Below, piece by piece: positions 48,839-58,152 of a DNA stretch of 64,000 nt. Numbering within the stretch: position 1 is the stretch's first letter; each line of letters begins with the position of its first letter. A program made the position numbers and the translations under genes. The notes beneath the pieces were generated by a model, which saw only the letters and a program-made list of their open reading frames with translations, was not told where the DNA came from and ran no database searches. The DNA is from Cytophagaceae bacterium. GTDB taxonomy: Bacteria; Bacteroidota; Bacteroidia; Cytophagales; Spirosomataceae. Location: contig JAIYBU010000201.1 in assembly GCA_027488335.1 (NCBI GenBank), positions 1-64,000 of the forward strand. The letters run 5' to 3'.

Positions 48839-50086
48839 TTAATTGAATCTACGTTTCACTATGTCAATAAATTCTTCGGCTTCTGCACCTGTAATATCCC
48901 ACATGTAGCGAGGAACATATTTTTTCAAAATCAATTCTTTAGCTTCGCTAAAATCTTTACAAAGTTCGAGTTCTTCGAGTGCGTGTGAGAAAGCCTGAAT
49001 ATTACCGCCAAAAAGATTATTAGTAAATAAAAAACGTTGATTCAATGAAATGGCCCCTGTAATACCTTCGATGCGTGAATTTTGGTGATAATCCAACACC
49101 GATTTGCTCGACTGGGTTTGGTCATTGACTGATTTTTGTTCGCTGGCCAATTTTTCATTGAGGCGAATATCTTCGACTTCTTTATTTACTACTTTCTCTG
49201 TAACAACTTCACTGATTTTGGGTACAAGCAATTCTATCTTCTGCTCATATATTGGCGTTGGCTCAGGTCTTTGCACAACTTCTAAGGGTTTTTCTGCATA
49301 CACTCGTGCAGGCTCAATCATACGCTCAACTACTGGTGGAGGTGTTTCGATAATTCTTTCTATTGCTGGTTGTGGTGCATATCTTGGTTGTTGAACTTCT
49401 TCTCTTGGTTGGGAAGTTGGTACTATGAAATCAAAGAAAGAAGCATTTTCGGGTGCTACTTTTGGTGCTTCTTTGCTCGGAACTAATTCTTCGGGAATCG
49501 GAACGATTTCTGCTAATTGGGCTAAATATTTTTCAGGATTTTCGACCGAAAGCGGTGTTTCTTCGAGCCAAGTCATGGCTTGATTCGCAAATACAAACTC
49601 TTGTCCATTGAGTTTTTCAGCCAGTTTTGGCAAAATATCTTTATTAATCAAAATATATTTGGTGAGCGGACGAATGTTTTCGTGACTAAATTTGAAACTC
49701 GGTAAATCTCGCATCAATTCTTTATAAAAAGTTTGAGGCTCTAAGATAAGCACTAAGGTCTCGCCAACAGAATCAACTAAAAGAGGCTCAAAATGCTCTC
49801 TTTTTATCGAAATATGTTGTGAAACTGTATTCATGAAGGTTTTGAGTGCTTGCTGAACTTCGGCAGCACCGAAATCAAAATACGGACTACGAAGACGTTG
49901 GGTTTCGGCTTGCCATTTGTCAAATAATGCTTTGATTGTCAGCATATTGACTTGCTGAATAGTACTCAGCGAAAGAATTTGCTTTCCTGTAATACTACTA
50001 TATTGAGCAAAAAAATCATCACATACCTTGGCCGCAAAAGCCTTACTGTACCGTTCGACGGCGGACAAATTCAATTTGTTCGACAT
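48839..50086 (-). CDS. hypothetical protein with proline/glutamate-rich linker
   Basis: 415 aa intact ORF; folded N-term, low-complexity middle (PPPVVERMIEPARVYAEKPLEVVQRPEPTP), conserved-looking C-term. Confidence 0.75.
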   Translation of the reverse strand: MSNKLNLSAVERYSKAFAAKVCDDFFAQYSSITGKQILSLSTIQQVNMLTIKALFDKWQAETQRLRSPYFDFGAAEVQQALKTFMNTVSQHISIKREHFEPLLVDSVGETLVLILEPQTFYKELMRDLPSFKFSHENIRPLTKYILINKDILPKLAEKLNGQEFVFANQAMTWLEETPLSVENPEKYLAQLAEIVPIPEELVPSKEAPKVAPENASFFDFIVPTSQPREEVQQPRYAPQPAIERIIETPPPVVERMIEPARVYAEKPLEVVQRPEPTPIYEQKIELLVPKISEVVTEKVVNKEVEDIRLNEKLASEQKSVNDQTQSSKSVLDYHQNSRIEGITGAISLNQRFLFTNNLFGGNIQAFSHALEELELCKDFSEAKELILKKYVPRYMWDITGAEAEEFIDIVKRRFN

Positions 50087-50233
50087 TATTAAATTCGTTT
50101 TTTTTGTATTTTATTAGTGGTTGGCTATAAATACAGGCTTTATATACTATGGGAAACATCGCCTTTATTTTAACGACAAAAGTAACGCAACTTTGTTGCC
50201 AGTTTTTATTAGAACGAAAAAAATAATTAAATA

Positions 50234-50809
50234 ATGTTTATCGAACCAAAAAGAGGGAGAATTCACGAACAAAAAACTGGCTGGATAGAAGTAGTTTGCG
50301 GCTCGATGTTTTCGGGTAAAACCGAAGAATTGATTCGCCGATTGAAGCGAGCAAAAATAGCGAAGCAAAAAGTAGAGATTTATAAACCTTCGATTGATGT
50401 GCGTTATCACGAAATGGATATTGTATCGCATAATCAGACGGCGATTCGTTCTACGCCTGTACATTCATCGGAGGAAATATTATTGATGACTTCTGATTGC
50501 GAAGTTGTTGGTATCGACGAAGCTCAGTTTTTTGATGAAGGAATTGTGGAAGTAGTCAATAAATTGGCCGAAAACGGTAAGCGGGTAATCATTGCGGGCT
50601 TGGATATGGACTCTCGTGGTATTCCGTTCGGTCCAATGCCCGCTTTGATGTCAATTGCTGAATATGTAACTAAAGTACACGCCATTTGCGTAGTTTGTGG
50701 CGATATTGCCAATTATTCTTATCGAAAAGTACCAAGCGAAGAACAAGTAATGCTCGGAGAATCGGATACTTACGAGGCCCGCTGCCGTAAATGTTTTCAT
50801 GCGGGGTGA
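50234..50809 (+). CDS. tdk: thymidine kinase
   Basis: [54 protein letters not shown]. Confidence 0.95.
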   Translation: MFIEPKRGRIHEQKTGWIEVVCGSMFSGKTEELIRRLKRAKIAKQKVEIYKPSIDVRYHEMDIVSHNQTAIRSTPVHSSEEILLMTSDCEVVGIDEAQFFDEGIVEVVNKLAENGKRVIIAGLDMDSRGIPFGPMPALMSIAEYVTKVHAICVVCGDIANYSYRKVPSEEQVMLGESDTYEARCRKCFHAG

Positions 50810-50826
50810 GGAGGAAATTACGAATG

Positions 50827-50890
50827 AGGAATGACGAATTACGAGTATTTACACTTTTTACAATATACTCATTCGTAATTCGTCATTCCT
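50827..50890. repeat. 18-bp inverted repeat of ATTACGAATT type
   Basis: AGGAATGACGAATTACGA (50827-50844) / TCGTAATTCGTCATTCCT (50873-50890). Confidence 0.75.
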
Positions 50891-50896
50891 TATTTG

Positions 50897-52375
50897 TCAA
50901 TTTAAAACACCTTTCCACTTCTCATAAACTGCCTGATATTCAGCTACTTGAGAAGCATTTGGCTCAATTACTTTCAGCTTGGTTAACTTACTCATCGCTT
51001 CTTTTGGCGAGCTGTAAATTCCTACGCCAAAACCTGCTCCGAGAGCCGCACCTTTTGCTCCGTCTGTATCGTATAACTCAACTGGTGTATTGGTTACATT
51101 CACTAAGGCATTACTAAAAATATCGCTCAAAAACATATTGGCGTTTCCTGCACGAATCACTTTTGGAGTTACGCCATTAGCTTGCATCAATTCAAAACCG
51201 TAGTGTAATGAAAAAGCAATGCCTTCTTGTGCTGCACGGAAAATATGGCTTCTTGAATGAACATTAAAATCGAGATTTTGGAAAGATGCTCCCAAAATTC
51301 GGTTGTTTAGCATACGTTCGGCACCGTTTCCGAAAGGCATTACCAACAGCCCATTGCTACCAATCGGAGCAGTTGCTGCCAACTGATTCATTTCGGCATA
51401 GTTCAGGTTTCCTCCAAAATTTTCTTTTGCCCAACGATTCAAAATACCCGTTCCGTTGATACAAAGTAAAATTCCGATGCGGGTAGTATCTTCGGTCAAT
51501 TGATGATTTACGTGAGCAAACGAATTGATACGAGATTGTGGGTCGTACGAAACTTGGTCGCTTACGGCATAAACCACGCCCGAAGTGCCAGCAGTTGCCG
51601 CAATTTCGCCAGGCTCTAAAACATCCAACGAAAGAGCGTTATTGGGTTGGTCGCCCGCTTTATAAGTTACAGGAATTCCTGCTTTTAGACCCAGACGTTG
51701 AGCAATTTCGCTCGTTACTTCGCCGTGATTACTGAAAACAGGCTTAATTTCGGGAATCAAATCATCATCAAATCCATAATAGTCCATCACATCGGCCGAA
51801 ACTTCGTTGGCTTGAAAATCCCAAAAGATACCTTCCGAAAGTCCAGAATTTGAAGTCGTAATGGCATCGGTGAGCATCATGGCAATATAATCGCCTGGCA
51901 ACATGATTTTGTCACATTGTTCATAAATATGTGGTTCGTTGGCTTTTACCCAAGCGAGTTTCGAAGCCGTAAAATTTCCTGGGGAGTTGAGTAAATGATT
52001 CAAACAAACATCTTCACCAATATCAGAAAAAGCTTTTGCACCAATCTCAACGGCACGGCTATCGCACCAAATAATTGAAGGTCGCAACACTTTTTTGTTT
52101 TTATCGACCATTACCAAGCCGTGCATTTGGTAGGCAATACCAATGGCACCGATATTTTGAGGGTCAAAAACTTTTGAGGTGTTTACACGTTTGATAGCTT
52201 CGATGGTGTTTTTCCACCACATTTCGGGGTCTTGTTCGGCCCAACCTGCTTGCGGGGACGAGATACTCGCCTCAACGTCGGGAAACTGTGCCGAAGCGAT
52301 AACTTGTTGTGTATCAGCATCTACAACTGATGCCTTGATAGAGGATGTGCCAATGTCTATACCGAGTAATAACAT
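50897..52375 (-). CDS. FGGY-family carbohydrate kinase (xylulokinase-like)
   Basis: LLGIDIGTSSIKASVVDA, AGWAEQDPEMWW, YKAGDQPNNALSLDVLEPGEIAATAGTSGVVYA. Confidence 0.88.
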   Translation of the reverse strand: MLLLGIDIGTSSIKASVVDADTQQVIASAQFPDVEASISSPQAGWAEQDPEMWWKNTIEAIKRVNTSKVFDPQNIGAIGIAYQMHGLVMVDKNKKVLRPSIIWCDSRAVEIGAKAFSDIGEDVCLNHLLNSPGNFTASKLAWVKANEPHIYEQCDKIMLPGDYIAMMLTDAITTSNSGLSEGIFWDFQANEVSADVMDYYGFDDDLIPEIKPVFSNHGEVTSEIAQRLGLKAGIPVTYKAGDQPNNALSLDVLEPGEIAATAGTSGVVYAVSDQVSYDPQSRINSFAHVNHQLTEDTTRIGILLCINGTGILNRWAKENFGGNLNYAEMNQLAATAPIGSNGLLVMPFGNGAERMLNNRILGASFQNLDFNVHSRSHIFRAAQEGIAFSLHYGFELMQANGVTPKVIRAGNANMFLSDIFSNALVNVTNTPVELYDTDGAKGAALGAGFGVGIYSSPKEAMSKLTKLKVIEPNASQVAEYQAVYEKWKGVLN

Positions 52376-52459
52376 GATTAGGGGTTTTAATTGTCAAAGT
52401 TACAATTATTTTTCATTGGTGCAAAATTGAGGTTTTTTCAGAATTAATAACCAATCGTT

Positions 52460-53644
52460 CTACCCGTTTGCTTTCATTGAACGAATCATGGGCGAGTAAA
52501 GATAGAGCAAAGCTATCACCGTAAAACTGCCCATTGAAGCAAAGGCAATCGGGAAACGACTGGCATCATTGCCATAAATCCAAGCCGAAAAGAATGCACC
52601 TAAACCGATACCTGCTTCAAGCGAAATATACATCGTAGCCAATGCTCGACCACGATTTTCTTCTTCGCATAAATCGACTGTCCATGCCTGTGTGATGGGT
52701 GAAATAACGCCCAAAGCCAAACCAAACAAAATTGCAGAACCTATAAATGTATAAATATTACTGGCAAAAACGGGGAGCATCATTCCGACAATCAGCACCA
52801 TACAAGCCCAACGGAGCACCGAAATTCGGCCGTTTCGGTCAGAGAATTTTCCTGCTACTACCCTAATAAACAACGACGAAAGTGTGTATATCAAAAAGAA
52901 AATACCTTTATTTTTGAGTCCAACCGTTTTGGTCAAATCGGGTGCGAGTGTCACGATGGCACCATAGCTGAATGAAGTCAAGAAAACCACGATTGCCGCT
53001 GGTAAAACCATTCGGTCGAACATATCGTTTCGATTGATTTTCAGTGAATTAAGTGTAAATTTTTCTTGCTTTTCCTTCGGCAAGGTTTCTTTCATGTTAT
53101 ATAAAATCGCTATCGAAATGAGTGCGAACATCGACGAAACATAAAATAAAACATTGAGCGAAAAAGTATCAGCTATCCAACTGCCTAAAGCTGGACCAAA
53201 CGCCATACCGAGGCTTCCCATGAGGCCGTGCATACCCATTGCTTCGCCTCTTCGATGTACGGGTACAATATCGGCAATGTAGGCGGCCGTACCTGTTGGT
53301 TTAAAACCCGTCGAAAAACCATGCACCAAACGCAAAAATAAGAAAGGATAAACTGTTGTAACGATGGGGTAGAAAAAACCACAAACAAAACAAACCAACG
53401 ACCCAAAAGCCATGACAGGCACTCGACCGATGCGGTCGGTGAGTCGACCGCTGAAAGGACGAGACAAACCTGCAGTGAGCGTAAATAAGCTGATAATTAA
53501 GCCTTTGTATTCTTCGCCACCCAAACTCGTCAGATAGTCGGGCAACTCAGGTATGAGCATATTGAAACTACAAAAGAACACCAGTGAACTCAGACAAAGT
53601 AACCAAAATTGCAGAGAAAATATACTATCAGATTGTTTTTTCAT
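52460..53644 (-). CDS. MFS transporter
   Basis: GLSRPFSGRLTDRIGRVPVM, FSTGFKPTGTAAYIADIVPVHRRGEAMG. Confidence 0.92.
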   Translation of the reverse strand: MKKQSDSIFSLQFWLLCLSSLVFFCSFNMLIPELPDYLTSLGGEEYKGLIISLFTLTAGLSRPFSGRLTDRIGRVPVMAFGSLVCFVCGFFYPIVTTVYPFLFLRLVHGFSTGFKPTGTAAYIADIVPVHRRGEAMGMHGLMGSLGMAFGPALGSWIADTFSLNVLFYVSSMFALISIAILYNMKETLPKEKQEKFTLNSLKINRNDMFDRMVLPAAIVVFLTSFSYGAIVTLAPDLTKTVGLKNKGIFFLIYTLSSLFIRVVAGKFSDRNGRISVLRWACMVLIVGMMLPVFASNIYTFIGSAILFGLALGVISPITQAWTVDLCEEENRGRALATMYISLEAGIGLGAFFSAWIYGNDASRFPIAFASMGSFTVIALLYLYSPMIRSMKANG

Positions 53645-53966
53645 AAAATCAAAAGCCGTAGAAGTTATTCTAAAACACGTAGGCTTTTTTTAGCTTTTAG
53701 AAGAATTATGTCACAAAAATACGGCCAAAAAATCAAAACAGAAAGCTATTTTAGCGATAAAAGCTTTTTCAAAAAATCTACTTCCAGTTGCCTCCAAAAA
53801 ACATTTTTCCATTTTTTTTAAACCTTGTGCAACCTTTTGTGTCAAATTGTACGTCTCTCTGCTTAGAGTCCCAAAACTTTGTCTAATTAAATTTGCTATT
53901 CAATTTTATGAAAAGATGTGTACACGATAATTTTTTATGTATTACTCTTAAACTAACACAATCAGA

Positions 53967-54905
53967 ATGAAAACCAATTTTTTCAAAATTACAGCGTTAA
54001 GTCTTGCTTTAGGAGCAGTAATGATTGCTTGCGATAAGACAACAAATACCGTAACTTCAAGCGACCAATTAGCCAATGCAGTGGTTGATAATCAGACCGC
54101 CAACGAACAGTCAGAAGCAGCGTATGAATTAGCTGATGATGTAACTTTTATGCCATTTGGAGGTAGAAGTTTCAGAGAAACTGGCGAAGCTCTTGACAAA
54201 GGAAATGGATTTTTTCCGATGCTTGGCATGGGCTGGAGCAAACCGTGGAAAGGAAAAGACGGAAATTGTGCAACCGTAACAAAAACCGTAGCTAACAACG
54301 CAATTACTATCGTATATGACTATTCGACAGTAGCAGGTGGTATTTGTGGTACAACTCCAGTAGGTGGAAAAATGACAATCACAATGCCCGTAAAACCAGA
54401 TTCGACATTCTCAGGAAGTTTGGTAAGAACAGTTACTTATGATAATTTAAAGCGTGATTCGCTTACCGTAAATGGTTCGCACACCATCACCACAACATTA
54501 GTAAGTGGAAAAGCTACCGCCAGCGAAAAATTAGCGAAAATGACAGTTTTGAACTCAAATTCGGGTAAAACTATCACTTATACAAGCACACGCACAAGGA
54601 AAGTAGATAACAAAGGCACTGCTGACCGCAGAGATGATGAATCATCAGTGACGGGTTCGACAACTGGTAGCTCAAGCGATGGTACTAAGTTTTCAAGTAA
54701 TATCACGAAAGCACTTGTGACAAAAAATTCTTGTTCAAACTCAATAGGATTTCCAGTGAGCGGAACAGAAGAAATTATAGCAGCCGATGGCACCAAAAAA
54801 GTAGTTGATTATGGCGATGGTACTTGCGATTTGAAATATACTGAAACTACCAATGGGGTAACAGTAGAAAAAGAAAGAGCAAGAGGCGGAAAAGGCAAGA
54901 AGTAA
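53967..54905 (+). CDS. predicted lipoprotein, unknown function
   Basis: N-term MKTNFFKITALSLALGAVMIACDK (lipobox-like); Thr/Ser-rich. Confidence 0.7.
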   Translation: MKTNFFKITALSLALGAVMIACDKTTNTVTSSDQLANAVVDNQTANEQSEAAYELADDVTFMPFGGRSFRETGEALDKGNGFFPMLGMGWSKPWKGKDGNCATVTKTVANNAITIVYDYSTVAGGICGTTPVGGKMTITMPVKPDSTFSGSLVRTVTYDNLKRDSLTVNGSHTITTTLVSGKATASEKLAKMTVLNSNSGKTITYTSTRTRKVDNKGTADRRDDESSVTGSTTGSSSDGTKFSSNITKALVTKNSCSNSIGFPVSGTEEIIAADGTKKVVDYGDGTCDLKYTETTNGVTVEKERARGGKGKK

Positions 54906-54982
54906 TCAGTAGTTTAATTGTAGAATTTTTCAATTTTTCATAGAATAATAGAAAAAGGTTAGTAACACGTTTAAATATTCGG

Positions 54983-55012
54983 AAAGCGTTGCCAAAATTT
55001 TGGCAACGCTTT
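54983..55012. terminator. Rho-independent terminator, perfect palindrome
   Basis: AAAGCGTTGCCAAAATTTTGGCAACGCTTT then Ts. Confidence 0.88.
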
Positions 55013-55161
55013 TTTATTCATCAACCAAAAGCGTTTTCTTTGTAAGACTATAAATAAAGTAGGTATGCTATATGTAAAAGTATATAGCTTGCTTATAGTC
55101 AACGACCCCATTTATATTTTTAACCCTTAATTCTTAAATTGTGCTTTAGCACTTAGAACCA

Positions 55162-55452
55162 ATGAAACAATACGTAGTAGTTGCCCAAGATGGGCGTGAT
55201 GAAGAAGCTCTCGACCGCCGTATGGCCGCTCGACCAGAGCATTTGGCTGGTGCAAAAGCCCTAAAAGCCAATAATAATTTTATAGTAGGTGGAGCAATGC
55301 TCGACGATAACGAAAAAATGATTGGCTCAGTGATGATTCTGCAATTCGAAAATGACGAAAAAATGCAAGAATGGTATGATAATGAACCATACATTAGAGA
55401 TGGTGTTTGGAAATTTGTGGAAGTAATGCCTTTCAGAGTGGCTAATATTTAG
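55162..55452 (+). CDS. YciI-like (YCII-related) protein
   Basis: YVVVAQDGRDEEALDRRMAARPEHLAGAKALKANNNFIVGGAMLDDNEKMIGSVMIL. Confidence 0.9.
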   Translation: MKQYVVVAQDGRDEEALDRRMAARPEHLAGAKALKANNNFIVGGAMLDDNEKMIGSVMILQFENDEKMQEWYDNEPYIRDGVWKFVEVMPFRVANI

Positions 55453-55497
55453 GAAGTTAGCACTAATTGTAAGGACGATACAAAGTAAAATTATCAA

Positions 55498-56241
55498 ATG
55501 ATAGACAAACCAATTCCCGCAAAAATTCTTTTAACCTTAGCTGATAGCAAAGCGACAGGAGAAGACTTTATTGGTTTATCGGGTTCACTTTATAGACAAA
55601 ACTTAATTTTTTCAGAACCCAGAGAATTAAGAAGAGATAAAAAGAAATTAGAGTTAACTGTAACTTTTCGTGACTTTACATCATTTAAGAACTGGGACAA
55701 AAACATTGAAATAGAAGAGTTTTGGTCTGTAAAATTTGATAAATTACTTTCTGAAAAGCCAAGAACTCTTGAAGAACGAGCCGTAATTATAGAAGTTGAC
55801 AATAGTAAGAATTGTATTTGTAGTAAGTCTGACTTTTACATATTGCAAGGACGCTCTTTACAATTTATAGATGAATTGACTTGTAGCAATTGTTTTGGGC
55901 AAGTGTCTTACTCAAAAATACCATTAGAAATAAAACTGGAAAACTGGCAAGTTACACATGAAAGAGTTTATTTAAATTGGTTAGAAGGCGGACTTTTTGA
56001 AAAAGAAGCACGTAAGGAATTAATGAATTATAAAAAGGGAAAGCTAAACTTAGAAGGAGAAAGAATCCGAAAGCAGCTTTCCGAATTTTTTAAAATCCCT
56101 GTTTATATAAACTATTTTGTTGAAGAATTAGACTACAATCGTACTTGTTTAGTTTGTGGCCAGAAAGGCTCTGACTCTGGACTGAAACGGCTTAACAGTA
56201 TATGTAAGTCGTGTAACACCATATTTGGATATGGCGAATGA
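55498..56241 (+). CDS. Cys-rich zinc-ribbon protein, possibly DUF2310-like
   Basis: Four cysteine pairs: NCICSKS, LTCSNCFG, RTCLVCGQKG, SICKSCNTIFGYG. Confidence 0.6.
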   Translation: MIDKPIPAKILLTLADSKATGEDFIGLSGSLYRQNLIFSEPRELRRDKKKLELTVTFRDFTSFKNWDKNIEIEEFWSVKFDKLLSEKPRTLEERAVIIEVDNSKNCICSKSDFYILQGRSLQFIDELTCSNCFGQVSYSKIPLEIKLENWQVTHERVYLNWLEGGLFEKEARKELMNYKKGKLNLEGERIRKQLSEFFKIPVYINYFVEELDYNRTCLVCGQKGSDSGLKRLNSICKSCNTIFGYGE

Positions 56242-56308
56242 CAGAAAAAGCTGGAGTGAATAGATTGAATATTGAAAAGTACGTTATATTGAAAAAATAG
56301 AAAGAATT

Positions 56309-56938
56309 ATGCCCCATTTACAAAACTTTCTTCTTTTTGCCTTAGCGGCATTGATGCTGAATATTACGCCAGGGAATGATATGATTTTTGTTATCTCTCG
56401 AAGCCTGAGTTATGGCACAAAGGCGGGTATTTATGCGGCATTGGGCATTGGATTGGGGTGTTTTGTACATATTTTTGCTTCGGTGGTGGGGCTTTCGGTC
56501 ATTATTCAACAATCAGAGATTTTGTTTAATATAATCAGATATGCAGGAGCAGCGTATCTGATTTTTATCGGTATCAAGAGTTTCGTAGAAAAACCCTCAA
56601 CGATGATTTTTAATCAAAATCAGAATGATAAAAATACAAATTTCAAGATTCTCCGACAAGGCACAATTACCAATGTGTTGAACCCAAAAGTTTCGTTATT
56701 TTTCTTGGCTTTTTTACCACAATTTGTCAACAATAGCAGCGAAAATATTACTTCTCAAATCTTATTTCTGGGACTTTGGTTCAATTTTTCGGGAACGGTC
56801 GTAAATGTATTAATTGCACTACTTTTCAGCAAAGTAATCGCCAAGCTGAGCAATTTTCAGCAATTTTGGAAGATTCAGAACCGAATTTCGGGAGCCGTTT
56901 TGGTAGGTTTGGGCTTGCAGATTGCTTTGAAAAGATAA
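56309..56938 (+). CDS. LysE/RhtB family translocator
   Basis: NITPGNDMIFVISRSLSYGTKAGIYAALGIGLGCFVHI; GTITNVLNPKVSLFFLAFLPQFV. Confidence 0.92.
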   Translation: MPHLQNFLLFALAALMLNITPGNDMIFVISRSLSYGTKAGIYAALGIGLGCFVHIFASVVGLSVIIQQSEILFNIIRYAGAAYLIFIGIKSFVEKPSTMIFNQNQNDKNTNFKILRQGTITNVLNPKVSLFFLAFLPQFVNNSSENITSQILFLGLWFNFSGTVVNVLIALLFSKVIAKLSNFQQFWKIQNRISGAVLVGLGLQIALKR

Positions 56939-56977
56939 GAATTGTAGGACAGGTTGTAAACCTGTCCTACAATTCTT
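56937..56977. repeat. GTAGGRCARGTT palindrome, copy 3 (19-bp perfect arms, 3-nt loop)
   Basis: AAGAATTGTAGGACAGGTT-GTA-AACCTGTCCTACAATTCTT; overlaps stop codons of both convergent genes. Confidence 0.8.
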
Positions 56978-58052
56978 TATAAAGTTGTATTAACTGCCCC
57001 GAAATATTTTCGGATGAAAACTGCTTGATATGTTCTTTTCCTTTCAAAATTAAGTTAGTTCGTAGTGTATCATTGGTCAGAACCTGTCGTATTTTGTCCG
57101 ATAAATCATTTACATTAAGCGGATTGGCGTATAAAGCTCCATCTCCACCTGCTTCTTCCAAACATGAGCCAGTAGCCGCTACCACAGGAATCCCCGAGTG
57201 CAGTGCCTCAACAATCGGAATGCCAAAACCCTCAAAAAAAGAAGGATAAACGCACAGGGAAGCCCCTTGATACAAAGCAGGTAAATCGGCGGAAGGTACT
57301 CCGTATAAAATGTTTGTATATTTCGGAGAAGTTTGAGCTATTTCTTCGGCATATTTAGATTTTCCACCAACTAAAACTAATTCATAATCATCCAAACCCA
57401 GTTGCTGAAAAGCTTCAACCAAACGCTTCTGGTTTTTTCTTTCGCTGAACGATGAAACACAAATAATGTAGGGTTTATTGAGTGAATATTTACTCTTAAC
57501 TGTCAGAATCGACTGATTATCAGCCTTTTGGTGAAATGACGACTGACAATCCTGATAAATAACCCGAATACGTTCGGATGGAATTTTATAAAACTCCATA
57601 ATATCCTCTTTGGTTTGCTGGCTGACCGCCACTACCGCATCGGCGTTTTGGCAGGCATATCGAAATTTTTGTTGATAAAAAAATCGGTCAATGGCAGGAT
57701 AAAGTTCAGGATAACGCACAAAAATTAAATCATGAATCGTAACGACTGACTTTACACCCGACTTTTTGATACCTAAAGGAATTTCATTACTTAACCCATG
57801 AAAAATATCAACATTATCCTTCTTCAAATCGTTAATAATGAGCCAGCTTCGCCAAAGGCCACCACCTATGAGCGTAGTAGGCAATTTTGGAGATAGCTTT
57901 AAACCATTATTATCTCGTGATGGTTTCGGTGTGTATGCCAAATAATCGTGCTGAGGAGCATATTTTAGTAAGGCTTCAATCACAAACCTGCTATAATTTC
58001 CCAAACCAGTATGATTATTAAAAGCCCTTTTTGCATCAAATCCTATACGCAT
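56967..58052 (-). CDS. glycosyltransferase family 1 (GT4-like)
   Basis: MRIGFDAKRAFNNHTGLGNYSR, CVSSFSERKNQKRLVEAF, LCVYPSFFEGFGIPIVEALHSGIPVVA. Confidence 0.93.
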   Translation of the reverse strand: MRIGFDAKRAFNNHTGLGNYSRFVIEALLKYAPQHDYLAYTPKPSRDNNGLKLSPKLPTTLIGGGLWRSWLIINDLKKDNVDIFHGLSNEIPLGIKKSGVKSVVTIHDLIFVRYPELYPAIDRFFYQQKFRYACQNADAVVAVSQQTKEDIMEFYKIPSERIRVIYQDCQSSFHQKADNQSILTVKSKYSLNKPYIICVSSFSERKNQKRLVEAFQQLGLDDYELVLVGGKSKYAEEIAQTSPKYTNILYGVPSADLPALYQGASLCVYPSFFEGFGIPIVEALHSGIPVVAATGSCLEEAGGDGALYANPLNVNDLSDKIRQVLTNDTLRTNLILKGKEHIKQFSSENISGQLIQLYKEL

Positions 58053-58102
58053 GGAACTATCTTTTGCTTAAATTTGTCAATTATTATTAATATTAATATT
58101 TT

Positions 58103-58147
58103 CCCCTCTCTCCTTTAGGGTACAGTCCGATAGGTCGGTTGGGGGTG
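58103..58147. repeat. CCCCTCTCTCC...GGTTGGGGGTG intergenic repeat
   Basis: CCCCTCTCTCCTTTAGGGTACAGTCCGATAGGTCGGTTGGGGGTG directly 5' of the M16 start. Confidence 0.45.
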
Positions 58148-58152
58148 TTTAT

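Noticed and set aside
53185-53406. 73-aa ORF within MFS gene
   Set aside because: Same-strand alternative frame inside a convincing MFS transporter.
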